Positions 34,120 through 45,552 of a DNA stretch of 64,000 nt are shown here, in pieces. Source of the DNA: Channallabes apus (lineage: Eukaryota; Chordata; Actinopteri; Siluriformes; Clariidae); the NCBI GenBank assembly GCA_030522415.1, contig CM060114.1, positions 26,997,804-27,061,803 on the forward strand. The letters run 5' to 3'. Below the pieces are notes generated by a model, which had not been told where the DNA came from, ran no database searches, and saw only the letters and a program-made list of their open reading frames with translations. The stretch's first letter is position 1. The number at the start of each line of letters is the position of its first letter. Position numbers and translations under genes: made by a program.

Positions 34120-37100
34120 ATTTCTCAGGAAAACATATTACGAATTTTTTTTGCTGAGTCATCCTGTACTAATTACTTGCTCTCAAGAACATTAAAGGTT
34201 CTCACCAACAGGGGGCGTTTAGCAGCAAACTTGGTTTACCAGTGCATTTCCTTCACACTTCCCTTTTCTAACTATCCCTTGGTAAAGGAAACAACTGATT
34301 ATTGTTTATCCTTCACAGAACTTTCTTTTCCACTCCAGATTTAACCAGTTTGCTAAGCTACTGTTAAGTTCATGCCAAAAATGTAGTAATGGAGAAACCA
34401 CAATGCTTACTGAAACTGCGGGTCAGAAACAGTTTGGTGGTGTGTTTGTGTACTGTATTGTGCACAGCTTTCTCACAGACAGCAGCAAAGATAAATAAAG
34501 TCTGGCACGTCTATGGCAACCGAGATAGAGATTATATTGTTGTAGTGCAGCTACTCTGCTTTTCTTTAAATATATACATACACTACACTATATGGTTTTA
34601 ATTAGGATTCTGCTAGAGATTTGACCTGACCAACTGAAGCAACACCAGATCATAACACTGCCTCCAGAGGCGTGTACAACGAGCGCTATGCATGATGGGT
34701 GCTTCTCTTCATATGCTTCCCCTTCTTACCCTGATTCTCCCATCGCTTTGGAGGAAATGGGCTGCTGCGCTACTGAATACCACTAAACTCCGACAATCAA
34801 ACACCAAAGAAAAACAAACATCGGCCATATTTGGATGATTAGAGAAAAACAGAGCAGGGGAAAGAGGGACGGAGTTATGTGATGGAGAGGAAAAACAGAA
34901 GAAGACAGATCAACGGTCTTCATGAAAAGGGAAAAGGGAGCAGGAAAACAGCCAGAGGGGGCAGCGCAAACATTCCTGACATGAGGCCTGAGAGAAAGAG
35001 AGTGGAGAGTGAGGGCCTGAGTATAAGAGAAAGTGGGGGAAGGGAGGATATGATTTGAAGACTGTGGGAAAAGATGAATTGAAAAGCTATGAAATTAACA
35101 AAGCAGAACATTACAGATACTTTGCACGCTAAAACTAACAATAAAGCTCATCTTTTCGCATAAGTCGTCGAACAAATGATGTTGCATCGAAACAAGAAAT
35201 AAAAGTTAACCACTTCCACAATAACGTCCTCAAACCTGACTACTTTTCTTTCACAATGGTTGGAACAGCAGTCAAGTTGCGTAATTATACACAATCATTT
35301 AAATAAGTTGGTGACTCTAGAAACGGCACTTAATACCACAAGCCAGGAAAGCTCTGGATTACCCAGAGAATGAAGACTGAGACCACGTTAGAGGACATAT
35401 GGAGGAAGAAGAGGAGGAGGAGGAGACGGAGCGAGAGATGGAGGGGGTGGAGTACACACAGGCCTCTAAGGCTGCACATCTGGTTGCGTTCAGGATGTTT
35501 GGGATTCCTCGTTTGGCTGTTCGGGGTCTTTGTGCCATAGCAAACAGAGCTGAAATCTTCTGCGAGAGCGCATATCGTCTCATAAGCTGAGTGGTAGGAA
35601 GGATTTAAAACTCCACAAGTCTGAGTAAATTGGTTTCTTTTTAAGAGGAGTGCGTGTATTAGCGAGCCAATTACTTTTAAAAAAAATAAAAATAAAAAAA
35701 ACTGCAAAATTCTCTAAATGTCATCCGTGTTTAATAAAGAGAATAATTTCAGAAATGGATTCTAAAAGTGGAAAAGCATAATTCAGATGCAATATAAATT
35801 GGATGAGCTAAACGGTAAAATGCCACAAAACTGAGCTTTAATATTCTCATAGAACACTTTCTCAAACTGAGCCACTGATCATAAACTATGCAACTTCTAA
35901 CTATTTTACGATCCCCAGCCATGTACCCGGTGTGTCTAAAGTTCAGGTCTAACCGCAGAGTCTAAACCGCAGGGGGTGGGAACATTAATCCCGGCTCTGT
36001 TTGAGCTTGCTGACCGAGAGCAGAGGGGTCAACCTACTGAGTTCTCCTCCACAGGTGATCTCTGAACCCTTCAGAGACATAATAGTATACTTATAGGCTA
36101 ATGGACCAACATGTATGAATCGACAAAAATTAATTTGGGTCAAGGGGGACTGCAGAACTACCCCATATGAACGAAATTACTGGTGCAAACATTAGCAATT
36201 GGGCTACTAGTGCTTTCAGAGCCACGGGTTGCACATCCTTATCCAATAACGCTGAAACAGGACAAGCCTCAAACGCAAACATTTCAGATGCTGCTTTAGA
36301 CATACACGCCTTTCAAAAATTGAAGTCAGACGGACAACGTGCATGAAGGTATGAGATGAAATCACTGCTAAGAAGCTAATTCACGAGGACGTAAATTTCT
36401 GTCAGTTTTTCGAAAATTATCAAGCGTACACAGTGCATGCTATGGCACATACTTTAACACACAATCCTGTTGCTGATGTCAGCATTTCCCTCCAACAGCA
36501 TACCCTGTGACAATTAAGAGTTAAACAGTAAAACCTGCATTATTCAGGAAAAACTAAACAAAAGGATTTGGGATGATAATAATAATATGAAATGCATAGA
36601 GAATAAGTGGAAACGTTCTTTAAGGATTAACTGCACTACTGTACTCCAACGAAACCTCTTTTGAAAGCTTAATCAAGTGATGAGTCCGTACACAAGCCAA
36701 TTGAACATTTTAAGGAGCTTTTGATAATACCTCTTCTCACCGACACCTCGCAGAAACGACTCTGTGACTCACACTGACCGCTCTCTGGAGGATTTTAACT
36801 CTTCTTGTTGTGTAGAACGCATGCAGCACTTTGTCTTAACAAGCTACCTTTCTAAATCTGGTATCAATTAATTACCAGCTCACCAAACAGCTGAGTCGAC
36901 AAATCGTGTTCCAAACACTGCTTAGGCAGAGCGGTTGGGGTATTGAGCACAAATCTAACAAATCTAAACCTCATCATGGCTTTGCTCATCATGGTGTAGG
37001 CTATCAGCCAATCCAACAAGCCTGTACATTCCAAAACATGACAGCAAACATATGAATATCTCGTTTACCTTCTTTTAAACAAATCTCTCGAACTCTTTCT

Positions 37101-37880
37101 AAACAAAACTGCTCAACCATGTCCGTTTTTTTTTATTTGCTTAAAACCAAACCGCAACAAACCAGGCAAGTATAAGGATTAAAATGACTTTGACGAGGTC
37201 AAATTGCGATGGCTAGACAACTGGATCAGAGCAGCTCCAGATCCCAAAGAAATGGTGAAATTTGGTTTGAAATTTTGGTGGCAAAAAAGGGGGGGGGGAA
37301 ATGCTCAATATTAAGCAGGCAGTCAATGTCTGTATCGCTGTATTTTAACTATCGTCTTGAGGAGCAAGAGCATGCTAATTGTTAAACATTAACGATTTAC
37401 TCGAGGTGAGACAGAAACTTTCCCACCTCCAAAAATAAAAATCACTAATTTACAACTGCAACTTTTCACATTTTAATAGTCTTTTCACTTACCAGTTCCT
37501 TCCCTGTTCATGATCATGAACATCAAATCAACACGACCACTCGCACTACAAACCCTCTCTCCTATCTACTTTCAAATGAGTTTATACAGATCTGGCACAA
37601 AAACTTTGCTTACGCCAGTTTTCACACTCGCGGTCGGATTTACTAACAGAGAAATTAACGTGAGAATGTCCATTCTTCCATGCCAACTTCATGTCTAGCG
37701 TACGTGTATTTCTTGTGTGTGTGTTTGTTTTATTTCTGTTGGCGACTCCTAGAGGCAATTATGTTAAATTGCACACTACAAAGTATCGCACCAACACATG
37801 TGAAAAACATTGCTATTAATTTATAATTGATAAAATGGGTTATGTGATTTAGAACATATAAAAGCATTTGCAAATGTATA
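34120..37880. other. Mostly single-copy, non-coding stretch
   Basis: No recognised protein. A Tc1 fragment lies at about 34625-34760 (actgaagcaacaccagatca). A GA-rich tract is at 35398-35445. On the minus strand a strong donor (gaactg|gtaagtg) lies at 37493, so 37493 to about 37690 could be an alternative non-coding exon, which is unproven. If the plexin first exon is at 55067, this is part of its first intron. Confidence 0.4.
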
Positions 37881-37897
37881 CAACCCTTAGTCTATGG

Positions 37898-38734
37898 CAG
37901 GGATACTCAAATATAAATTTGAAAGGTCCACTTACCAAATTTCTATTCAGTCCGAGGTCCGGAAAAATTACAGTCCAATTTCAACTACAAAAAAAGTCAA
38001 ACCCAAAATTTCGAACAATACACAAAAATGACATGGTAGTCCTTTTAGTGTGAAAAGTGACATCTTTGTGCCACCAGTTGTTTGAACTTGGGCATAAAAG
38101 GTGTGAGGACCAGGTGGAGGCACTGATGTAAATGTTAATTTTTCGTTTGGTTTTGCCAAAGTGGAGTCATTACCATGACAGGGAGGGGTTTTGCGCTCGT
38201 GCACGTGCGCTCAATTTCACGTTAATTCGGATGTACAAAGAGAATCATATTAGTTTTATAATACTTTGTGGTGAGGGAGCTGCGATATGGGTTTTTCACC
38301 GTGCTCATAGTTGAAACGGCAGATTCATAGCAGGACGTTGAGGAAAACATTGTGAGAATTCGACGGGCCATTTTCTGCAGGACAGGAACACCTACTGTAG
38401 TAACCATCTTTGTCCAGAAGGTGAGAAGGTGACCACTTTTGATTGCTAGATTAAGCACATTGGTTTTCTGTTTCTCACGGGGAGCACAAATGCATATTTT
38501 TCTGTCCACTCACTCTTAAATTCGCTGTTTTCAAAATCAACTTATATCAATGGCCAGCTTTGAGCACACCATTAGGATATCAAGGACATATTATAATAAA
38601 CAGAATGAGTAGCTCACCTCTTATATCTTCCACGAGTCGTTTGTTCTTTTGAATCTACTGCACCGCATAGCGTCTTTGGGAGTCACGTGACAAAGGAACG
38701 AACAAGTCGGGAATCCGCCTATTGAGTACCCCGG
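37898..38734. mobile_element. hAT element, 837 bp, at the start of a Harbinger transposase
   Basis: The left end is CAGGGATACTCAAATA and the inverted right end CCGGGGTACTCAATAGG. A perfect 8-bp duplication GTCTATGG lies at 37890-37897 and 38735-38742. It contains a 130-bp block (38139-38268) that also occurs beside the Harbinger Myb-like frame at 39485. Confidence 0.92.
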
Positions 38735-38738
38735 GTCT

Positions 38739-39319
38739 ATGGCAATGGCAGTGTTGGCCTTATTAGAGGACATTGTCAATGGCCGAATCCGAAGGGAACG
38801 CGTTTTTAGGGATCACAGTGATTTTCTGGCCCACGATGATGACTGGCTTATTAGCCGTTTCAGATTTCCAGAAGCTATCCTCTTGGAGCTCTGTGCTGAG
38901 TTGGGTCCAAATTTGGAAAGAGAGACAGCGAGGAGCCACGCATTACCCGTTCCCTTACAGGTGCTGACAACGCTTGGTTTCCTTTCCAAAGGGAACTGGC
39001 AGACCGCTCGGGGTTAAGCCAGTCGTCTTTGAGCCGTGCAATGCCAGCTGTATGGGACGGGATCACCCGCATGTCTAGCAGGTATATAAGGTTTCCATAC
39101 CATGCAGTTGACCAGCCAAACAGTAAAGCGCAATTTGCAGCGATCGCAGGTTTTCCTAATGTAATCGGAGCCATTGCCTGCACGCACATTGCTATAAAGG
39201 CGCCATCTGAAGACTGTGGCAAGGTGGCCTGGGTCAACCCGATTCATTCATCCTCTCAAACAGTTGGGATGAGGCTCCAAGGTGGCAGGGTGCGCCATGG
39301 GTGGCTTCTTGGTGAGTGA
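38739..39319 (+). pseudogene. Harbinger transposase (HARBI1-like), broken
   Basis: The first frame (38739-39017) encodes FRDHSDFLAHDDDWLISRF then RFPEAILLELCAELGPNLER and ALPVPLQVLTTLGFLSKG, the HARBI1 N-terminal helix region. A small deletion near 39000 shifts the frame. The second frame continues ADRSGLSQSSLSRAMPAV, SSRYIRFPY and GFPNVIGAIACTHIAIKAPS. Family members have Asp in GAIDCTHI, a catalytic residue; here it is Ala. After SED there is an internal deletion, and the frame jumps to MRLQGGRVRHGWLLGE, so the later catalytic residues are lost. Confidence 0.9.
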
Positions 39320-39358
39320 TGTATTTAAAGATATCGTTCCAGCTAAGTTTTTTTTTAT

Positions 39359-39481
39359 TTATTTTTTTATTAATTCCGGAGGACAAACTTGCAAATAACA
39401 CAGTTTTCTCCGGTCTACCTCCGATAGGCGCACCTCCAATTCACATTCTCTGATGTTTTTCTTCTTGCTTGCTTTTGCCAT
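39359..39481 (-). pseudogene. Harbinger Myb/SANT-like accessory protein, N-terminal fragment
   Basis: From the ATG at 39481 it reads MAKASKKKNIRECELEVRLS then EVDRRKLCYLQVCPPELI. This resembles the start of the Myb/trihelix-like DNA-binding protein encoded opposite the transposase in Harbinger elements. It runs out after about 40 codons. Convergent orientation to the transposase remnant fits the family layout. Confidence 0.6.
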
Positions 39482-39631
39482 TGCTTTTTCGTTTGGTTTT
39501 GCCAAAGTGGAGTCATTACCATATTTATACGGGGGAGGAGACAGGGAGGGGTTTTGCGCTCGTGCACGTGCGCTCAATTTCACGTTAATTCGGATGTACA
39601 AAGAGAATCATATTAGTTTTATAATACTTTG

Positions 39632-40000
39632 ACATTTAAGTTCTAGATGCAAGTTTAGCATTTTTTTCATGATTTTTTAAAAGATTATCCTTACAGTATC
39701 ACTTACATGTAGTATCTGCTTCCTGCCTTCAAAGAATGTGAAGAGAATTTAGGAGACTGATACTTATCAAAAAATATATTTTTTTGTTTTGATGACATTT
39801 GTTCTGAAATATCACCATGGCAATCTAGCCATCAGCTTTCTTAATGCATGCCTACATATTCTGACACAAGGATAATGTTTTTGCTGTGTAGCTTTTTTAA
39901 AGCAGCGCTTTAAGTTATATTTTGATATTTAGCTTGTATGAGGGGAACTATGGTGTTATTTTTATACCAAAATCATTAGCAAAAACTACACGAACTCTCC
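39632..40000. other. Region without a recognised gene
   Basis: AT-rich sequence with no exon or repeat that I can name. Confidence 0.4.
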
Positions 40001-40007
40001 GCTTAAC

Positions 40008-40418
40008 TGCCACAGCCAATCAGAAGCTGGAGGCGGGAACATTCTAATCTTGTTTCTGATTGGCTGAACAGCATCAGGAGGCGGAGATATTCTAATTACC
40101 TCTTCATTACTGGCGCATTTAAATAAGCGCGCAAGTGAGGGCGGGACCTGATGCGGAATGCGCATACGTTTATTGCTCAGGTACAGACGTAACGTGATAT
40201 GAACCAGCCAATGGGAAACAGGCGTCCTTCAAATGTTTAGCGCACGCAGAGGTGGTCTGACTCAGCAGCCGGTAAACTGTTGCGTGTGTGAGTGAAGACA
40301 CGCTGGTGAGCTACAGGTGAGAAGGAAAGCAGTCTCTGAGGGACAGAGGTGAAGACTGAAATGTCACATCGTGTTTCAGTGGCAGAAAAAATACCTCCAA
40401 GCTCAAGAGACAATGACG
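40008..40418 (+). promoter_or_regulatory. CCAAT-rich promoter-like segment with a candidate first exon
   Basis: Three CCAAT boxes: gccaatcaga (40014), tgattggctg (inverse, 40057) and agccaatggg (40206). They are in a GC-richer stretch with ggcggg and a tttaaata element near 40120. Downstream, ATGTCACATCGTG opens a frame MSHRVSVAEKIPPSSRDND that ends at a donor (gacg|gtaaga, 40418). A plausible second piece follows at about 40531 with a nearby aataaa (40648). It may be the promoter of the CACTA-like element ending at 41639 or of an unknown gene. Confidence 0.4.
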
Positions 40419-41011
40419 GTAAGAGATTTTTTATTGATATTTTAATTCTTATTGTTGCTACTGTAAACAAAGCTCAATATCTTAATGTGTTCTTTTCTTC
40501 TCTCTTCCAATCCACCCTAATGCTCCAAGGATCCAGTTCTTTACTGCCTGTTTGGAAGATCATCTTTCTTGGATACACTGGACCGTCCATTTTGGTGTGT
40601 TAGAGTAAAAAAAAAAAAAAAAGGGACCACATTGTACTTTATTTGAAATAAAGTTTCCAATTCAACTTTAATTGGAACATTGGGAATCTTGTTTGAAATT
40701 GTTCATTTTCTTCATAGGTTGTTAGTCAAGGATATTTAACAGCAATGTTTAAGTTTGTGAGAGAATGTTCCACTGTTATAGCACAATAGTCTAAATATTT
40801 CATTTAGTTTTTTATTTTAGGATTTTACTGTAATGCTATAAAACTGAACTCATTTTTATTGTATTTTGCATCATACCTGTACTATACTGTGTCACAGTTC
40901 TACAGACTATTTTACAAATATTGTCATCTTGAGTTTGTGTTAACACTTTATTGAACATGTGTGTTGATAGGAATTTATAAAAGAAAATTGTTAAATATCA
41001 GGGGTTTTGTG

Positions 41012-41500
41012 TTATTGCTTTATTTGAAGATGTTTAATCTTCAATTTAGGAAAAAATCTGTAAATAACAGTGTTTCCCTGTTAAATGTCTAATGCTGTTG
41101 CTTTATTGAAGGTGTTTGATTGTAATAATTTTGGAAAAAAATTTAAAATAACATTTTGCTGCTACACGTCTAGTGCTGTTTTAATGAATGTGTTAAATCG
41201 TATAAATTTTTGGAAAAATCTGTAAAATAATGGTGTTTCACTGCTAAACTTCTACTGCTGATCGTTTAATGAAGGTATTTAATCGTATAAATTTAGAAAA
41301 AAATCTTTAAAATAACGTTTTATCTGCTAAACTTATAGTGCTGTTGCTTTATTGAATGTCTTTAATTGTATAAATGTAGCAAAAATCTGTAAAATAATGG
41401 TGTTTCACTGCTAAACTTCTTGTGCTGATGGTTTAATGAAGGTGTTTAATTGTATAAATTTAGGAAAAATCTGTAAAATAACGGTGTTTCTCTGTAAAAG
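41012..41500. repeat. Six tandem repeats of about 82 bp
   Basis: Diverged units share tttattgaaggtgtttaat, aaaaatctgtaaaataa and gctaaacttctagtgctg. They lie just inside a CACTA-like terminus. Confidence 0.85.
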
Positions 41501-41539
41501 ATAAAATAATTTCTGTAAATTTAATGTTTTTGAGCATAA

Positions 41540-41639
41540 TATGAACCAGAGTATTTTACCTTAATTTTACGGTTTTTGTTTGACAGCCGTTGCTGCCAGT
41601 CATTTGACCGTTATTTTACGATTTTTTTTTTTTACAGTG
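41540..41639. mobile_element. CACTA/EnSpm-like right terminus
   Basis: Ends gattttttttttttttacagtg, whose inverse begins CACTGTAAAAAA, and carries gccgttgctgccagtcattt just inside. I did not find the left CACTA end, so the element is partial or its left border lies in unrecognised sequence. Confidence 0.55.
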
Positions 41640-42447
41640 TAGGTTACATTTTAAAATATGAATAGAACAGTATTAGACACAAATATATGATATGGTAGTA
41701 TATATGCAATGAAAAAGCTATTTACACATGAGTGCTCAAAGGTAAAGCAAACGCAATTATTAATTTGTTGTGTATATTTAACTTCATTCAGCCGTTTAAG
41801 TTATATGAAAAATAACGTGCCTACCAACCTACTATTATTTTCTGTTCAAATTTAAAGATGCCCGCGTGTGCGAACAAATAAAAAAATTTATCATTTTTAA
41901 TAAAGTTACCCTAATACAATGGTTCTCAAAGTGTGGGGCGCACCCCCCTAGTGGGGAATACAGACATGACAGGTGCGGCGCAATGAACGGGAGGAAATTA
42001 GTGGAAAATAATAGGAAAGTACCTATTCTAATTCATGCTCTTCTTTATTGATAATGAAGAGAGTACACTCAAAACTAAACAATCACACACAAATAAATGG
42101 ATCATTAATACAAGTAAATTGAATTGAAACCTGCGCGACCCACTGAGCAGCACTGCGCGACTCTGACAGAAATAGACCGCGCTGACCATCAAAGTATATT
42201 TTACCCCACTGGGATGCGCACGTACAAACCAGGCATGGCAAGGCGGAAACAATATTAAACAGTCCTGACATTTTAAATAAATTGAGTCGCGCAGGTTTGT
42301 GATTCAAGCGGCGCTGCGCAATCCACCAGGCTGCGCAAATAAACCAGATAAACTCTGTGCTATCCAGATAGTCACGCTGCGCTGTATTTGCACAGATATT
42401 TGGTTCAATCGGGTGCCTCGGTTTCATCCCACTTTTGATGTGTTTGG

Positions 42448-42888
42448 CTTCACATACACTTCGACAATGGAAGAAGACGGTGCAGCAGCAGTGAGTTTGC
42501 TTACATGTGCCAAAACCAACAACAAGGAGATTGTAAAGAAAAAAGGTGCATCGTCTGTGGTGTGGAATTGGTTTGGGTAGAAGAAAAGTGATACGAAAGA
42601 GAAGTGCACTGTTTAAACAAGTGGAAACACGTCAAACCTTTCCTATCATCTGAAATCCAAGCTTCCAAACGAATATGGCCAAAGTAAAAAAATAAAATAA
42701 AAAATGCGGCAATCCTCATCAATTCACAGATTAAATAAAATTACATTATGTAAAACAGTTTTTGTGTTTGAATTTTTATTTATGCATTTTCAGATACAAA
42801 TTGCCATATTGTGATATATATCGTTATCGAGGTAGAAAATTGCTTCTACGTGATAGAAGATTTTGGTTATATCACCCACCCCTAATGA
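42448..42888 (+). mobile_element. hAT fragment with BED-type N-terminus
   Basis: A frame from 42468 encodes MEEDGAAAVSLLTCAKTNNK then GASSVVWNWFG and stops. Homologous to 15631-16003. Ends atatcacccacccctaa, an inverted hAT terminus. Confidence 0.65.
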
Positions 42889-42889
42889 A

Positions 42890-43193
42890 GCCTATCTTGA
42901 GCTTTGATTCATGGTGGGGATGGTGGGGGCAGAAGAGAGACCCGTGTGTGTTTTGTCTTAAACCGCTGGCAGCAGACCGCATGAGACCCAACAAATTAGG
43001 AAGACGCTTAGAGACAACACATTCCAGTCACGTTAATAAGCAACTCGACTTCTTTCAAAGAAAACTGGCAGAATACAGACAGCAGGAGAATCGCATGGTA
43101 AAATCTGAATCAGTGGACAGCAAAGCACAAATGGCTTTATTCAAAGTTGCATACAGAATTGGCCAGTGCAAAAAAAATACAAATGATTGCTGA
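42890..43193 (+). pseudogene. ZBED5/FAM200-like hAT transposase fragment
   Basis: Encodes CVFCLKPLAADRMRPNKLGR, RLETTHSSH and KQLDFFQRKLAEYRQQ, then KAQMALFKVAYRIGQCKK. The CxxC...H layout and FFQRK are hallmarks of the BED finger and linker of ZBED5-like transposases. The first zinc-binding His appears replaced by Arg (GRRLETTH where relatives have KRHLETKH). The frame stops soon after. Confidence 0.8.
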
Positions 43194-43328
43194 GCAGCTA
43201 ATAAAAATGGGGTCAATTATGCAAAGATAAGTGACAACGTAAGCCTTTTATAACAATTGCACGTGTATTTTATCTGTTTTGAACTTGGTGTTGTTTGATC
43301 TTATTGGTTTAGAAATTAATATTTCAAT

Positions 43329-43482
43329 TAGGGCTGCACGATATATAGAAAAAATATCGTTATCGCGATAATGGCATGCGCGATAACCATATCGCAAAGA
43401 GTTGCGATAAATACTTTATGTGCCAAGCATTTGTGTGTCCAAATTTGACCAATCAGATGGGCCCTTACTATGTTTACACCCG

Positions 43483-43573
<91 letters not shown>

Positions 43574-44159
43574 GCATTACTTCCGGGTCCTAATGCCGGT
43601 CACGGAGCGCGCGTGTGTGTGTGTGTGTGACAAATAGTATTTTTTATTACATTTTTGTTTAATAATATTTAATATAAAATAATATTTATTTTTATTTAAA
43701 AAAAAAAAAAAAAAAAAGGCAAGCTAAAGAGAATAATTTGTTTAAAAGATGCTCTTGTTTTAAGACACTATTGATGACTGTACGGTTACACGTAAATAAA
43801 AAGTAATGTTTGAAAGTAATTCATATTGTGTTGGCAGGTTTATAGTAACAGCAAACCAGAAGTCAGAATATCTGCTGAGGGGTTTAAGTCATTCAGTGTT
43901 TTGAAGTGTAAATATTTGCAACTTCCTTGACATATAGTTTCTTTTTAGCCTGAATTAGATTTAATTACATCAGACGAATATCTATTACCTGTTTATTTTA
44001 GTATGATCATTACATATAAATAAATAATAAAAAAATAGGTAATAATAATAATTTAAAAAATGCATTTCTCTAGGGAAATGTTATATCGCAAGAAATATCG
44101 TTATCGCAATATTGAACAATATCGCATATCGCATATTTTCCTAATATCGTGCAGCCCTA
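43329..44159. mobile_element. hAT MITE (TAGGGCTGCACGATAT ends)
   Basis: 831 bp. The ends TAGGGCTGCACGATAT are inverted, with a perfect 8-bp duplication ATTTCAAT at 43321-43328 and 44160-44167. Contains a TA/CA microsatellite at 43487-43570. The terminal regions read as repeated tatcg/cgata motifs. Confidence 0.93.
43487..43570. repeat. Compound (TA)n(CA)n microsatellite
   Basis: TA repeats (to 43531) continue as CA repeats to 43570, inside the hAT MITE. Confidence 0.95.
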
Positions 44160-44484
44160 ATTTCAATCATATATCAATTCAAATATATAAAAAATGACGG
44201 AAACCATAATATTGCATCTCTTTCCTAATCATATGGATGAGTGCGTCGATCGCACGGACGCCGCCGACAAAGAGCGTGTTGTTGCGGGAGAGAGAGAGGT
44301 TGATTTACGAAAACTGTTTACGGCAGTGTAGTCCAATGTGGGAGATGCATTGTGGGTAATGAGGTCCGGTGTGTATGAACGCGAGTGCGAGATGTAAGCT
44401 GGGATATAAAGCCTGAGTTTTGTTTTCTTTTCAGCAGTTTTTGGTTGGATCCACCCAAAAGTTTGTACCATAACCTGACAATGC

Positions 44485-45095
44485 AGCAAATAAAAGAACG
44501 GGCATCGACCAGTTTGTCCATCTCTTCAGTACATGAATTAACGGGCTGTTACGCTGCCGCGAGCAACATTACAAATAAAGCGGAGAAGCTAACAGTGTGT
44601 TTATGTTACTACGCATGCCCTCCCTCAATATTAAACACCTTCACTTTTAATTTACGGAGGGAGAGATATTGATCCTTTCTCGATGCAGCGAATTTCTTTG
44701 AGCAAATTAATAATAATTTCAATGAATGAAAAGGAGGAAGAAGAAAAGAAAGCTTTAGAGGTAAATGCTGTGAAATGCTTCAAATGAACAGATTCTGCCT
44801 TTGGTGTGAAAGAAAGTTCCAGTTCCGCTCTGATGACTAACATTACAGTCAGGGACAGCGAGGCTGGATCCAGCAGCCCACCACATCCCACATCATAATA
44901 CACTGGCTCATTATAATGGAGATTAATTTTTAAAATCACATACTAGTATAAAAATATAACACAAACAAAAACGTAAATAAAAAAGTGAATAATTAACTTA
45001 TTGTTCTTTCCTTTGTTTCTTTTTTTTTTTTTTTTACAAATACGACCCAAAATATGTTCAGTGAAAGTTATTCAGATCAGTGTAAAGTTAGTATG
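44485..45095. repeat. Copy 1 of an unclassified dispersed element
   Basis: Shares gcatcgaccagtttgt, gaattaacgggctgttacg, ttgatcctttctcgatgcag and cagattctgcctttggtgtg with 47384-48453. The tail (aatataacac...gacccaaaatatgttca) recurs in inverted form at 46920-47030 and directly after 54875. No coding sequence. Confidence 0.75.
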
Positions 45096-45552
45096 ATTTT
45101 AAACGTGCTATAACTCCACCTGGCACAGTTTCATCCTAGTGGAACAATCTGACTAAATGTGCAGTGCCATGGAAAAGTATTTGCCCCTTCCTGATTTTTG
45201 TCACACTTGTACGGGTAGAATTTCACCTAAACACTTTATGAGGAAAGGACAGATTGGCCTTTTTGTTTGTGAGATATCATGAACATTTCGCAGGGGGTAT
45301 CATCATGATGCAGTGTAAGATATACCACTCATCAGTGTAAACTGTAAGTGCAGCAGGTCAGTGATGATGAACCGGTGCCTGCTGATGATGACCAACACGT
45401 CTCCCCTGATCTACCAGAGCCGAGTGAAAAGAATCACAATCAAACTGAACAGGTAAGCTGGAATAAAATCAGTAGCAGCAATAACTCCTGCTAGTAATTA
45501 TTATGGTAGTCAATGTTAATTCAAAATATCGTTTCTCAGCATTATTTCGAAT

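Larger units (their letters stand above)
41918..43328 (+). mobile_element. hAT element (ZBED5-type) left part
   Basis: Begins caatggttctcaaagtgtgg followed by gcgcacccccctagtgggg, a terminus typical of ZBED5/Charlie-like hAT elements. A coding fragment lies at 42890-43193. It is interrupted by another hAT fragment (42448-42888) and by the MITE at 43329. The right terminus was not found. Confidence 0.65.

Noticed and set aside
35330..35707. 125-codon minus-strand frame as a gene
   Set aside because: Low-complexity Ser/Leu stretches opposite a GA-rich tract; no family recognised and no splice support.
42762..43193. Domesticated ZBED gene
   Set aside because: The frame covers only a BED finger with a likely lost ligand and a linker, is bounded by other elements, and stops early.
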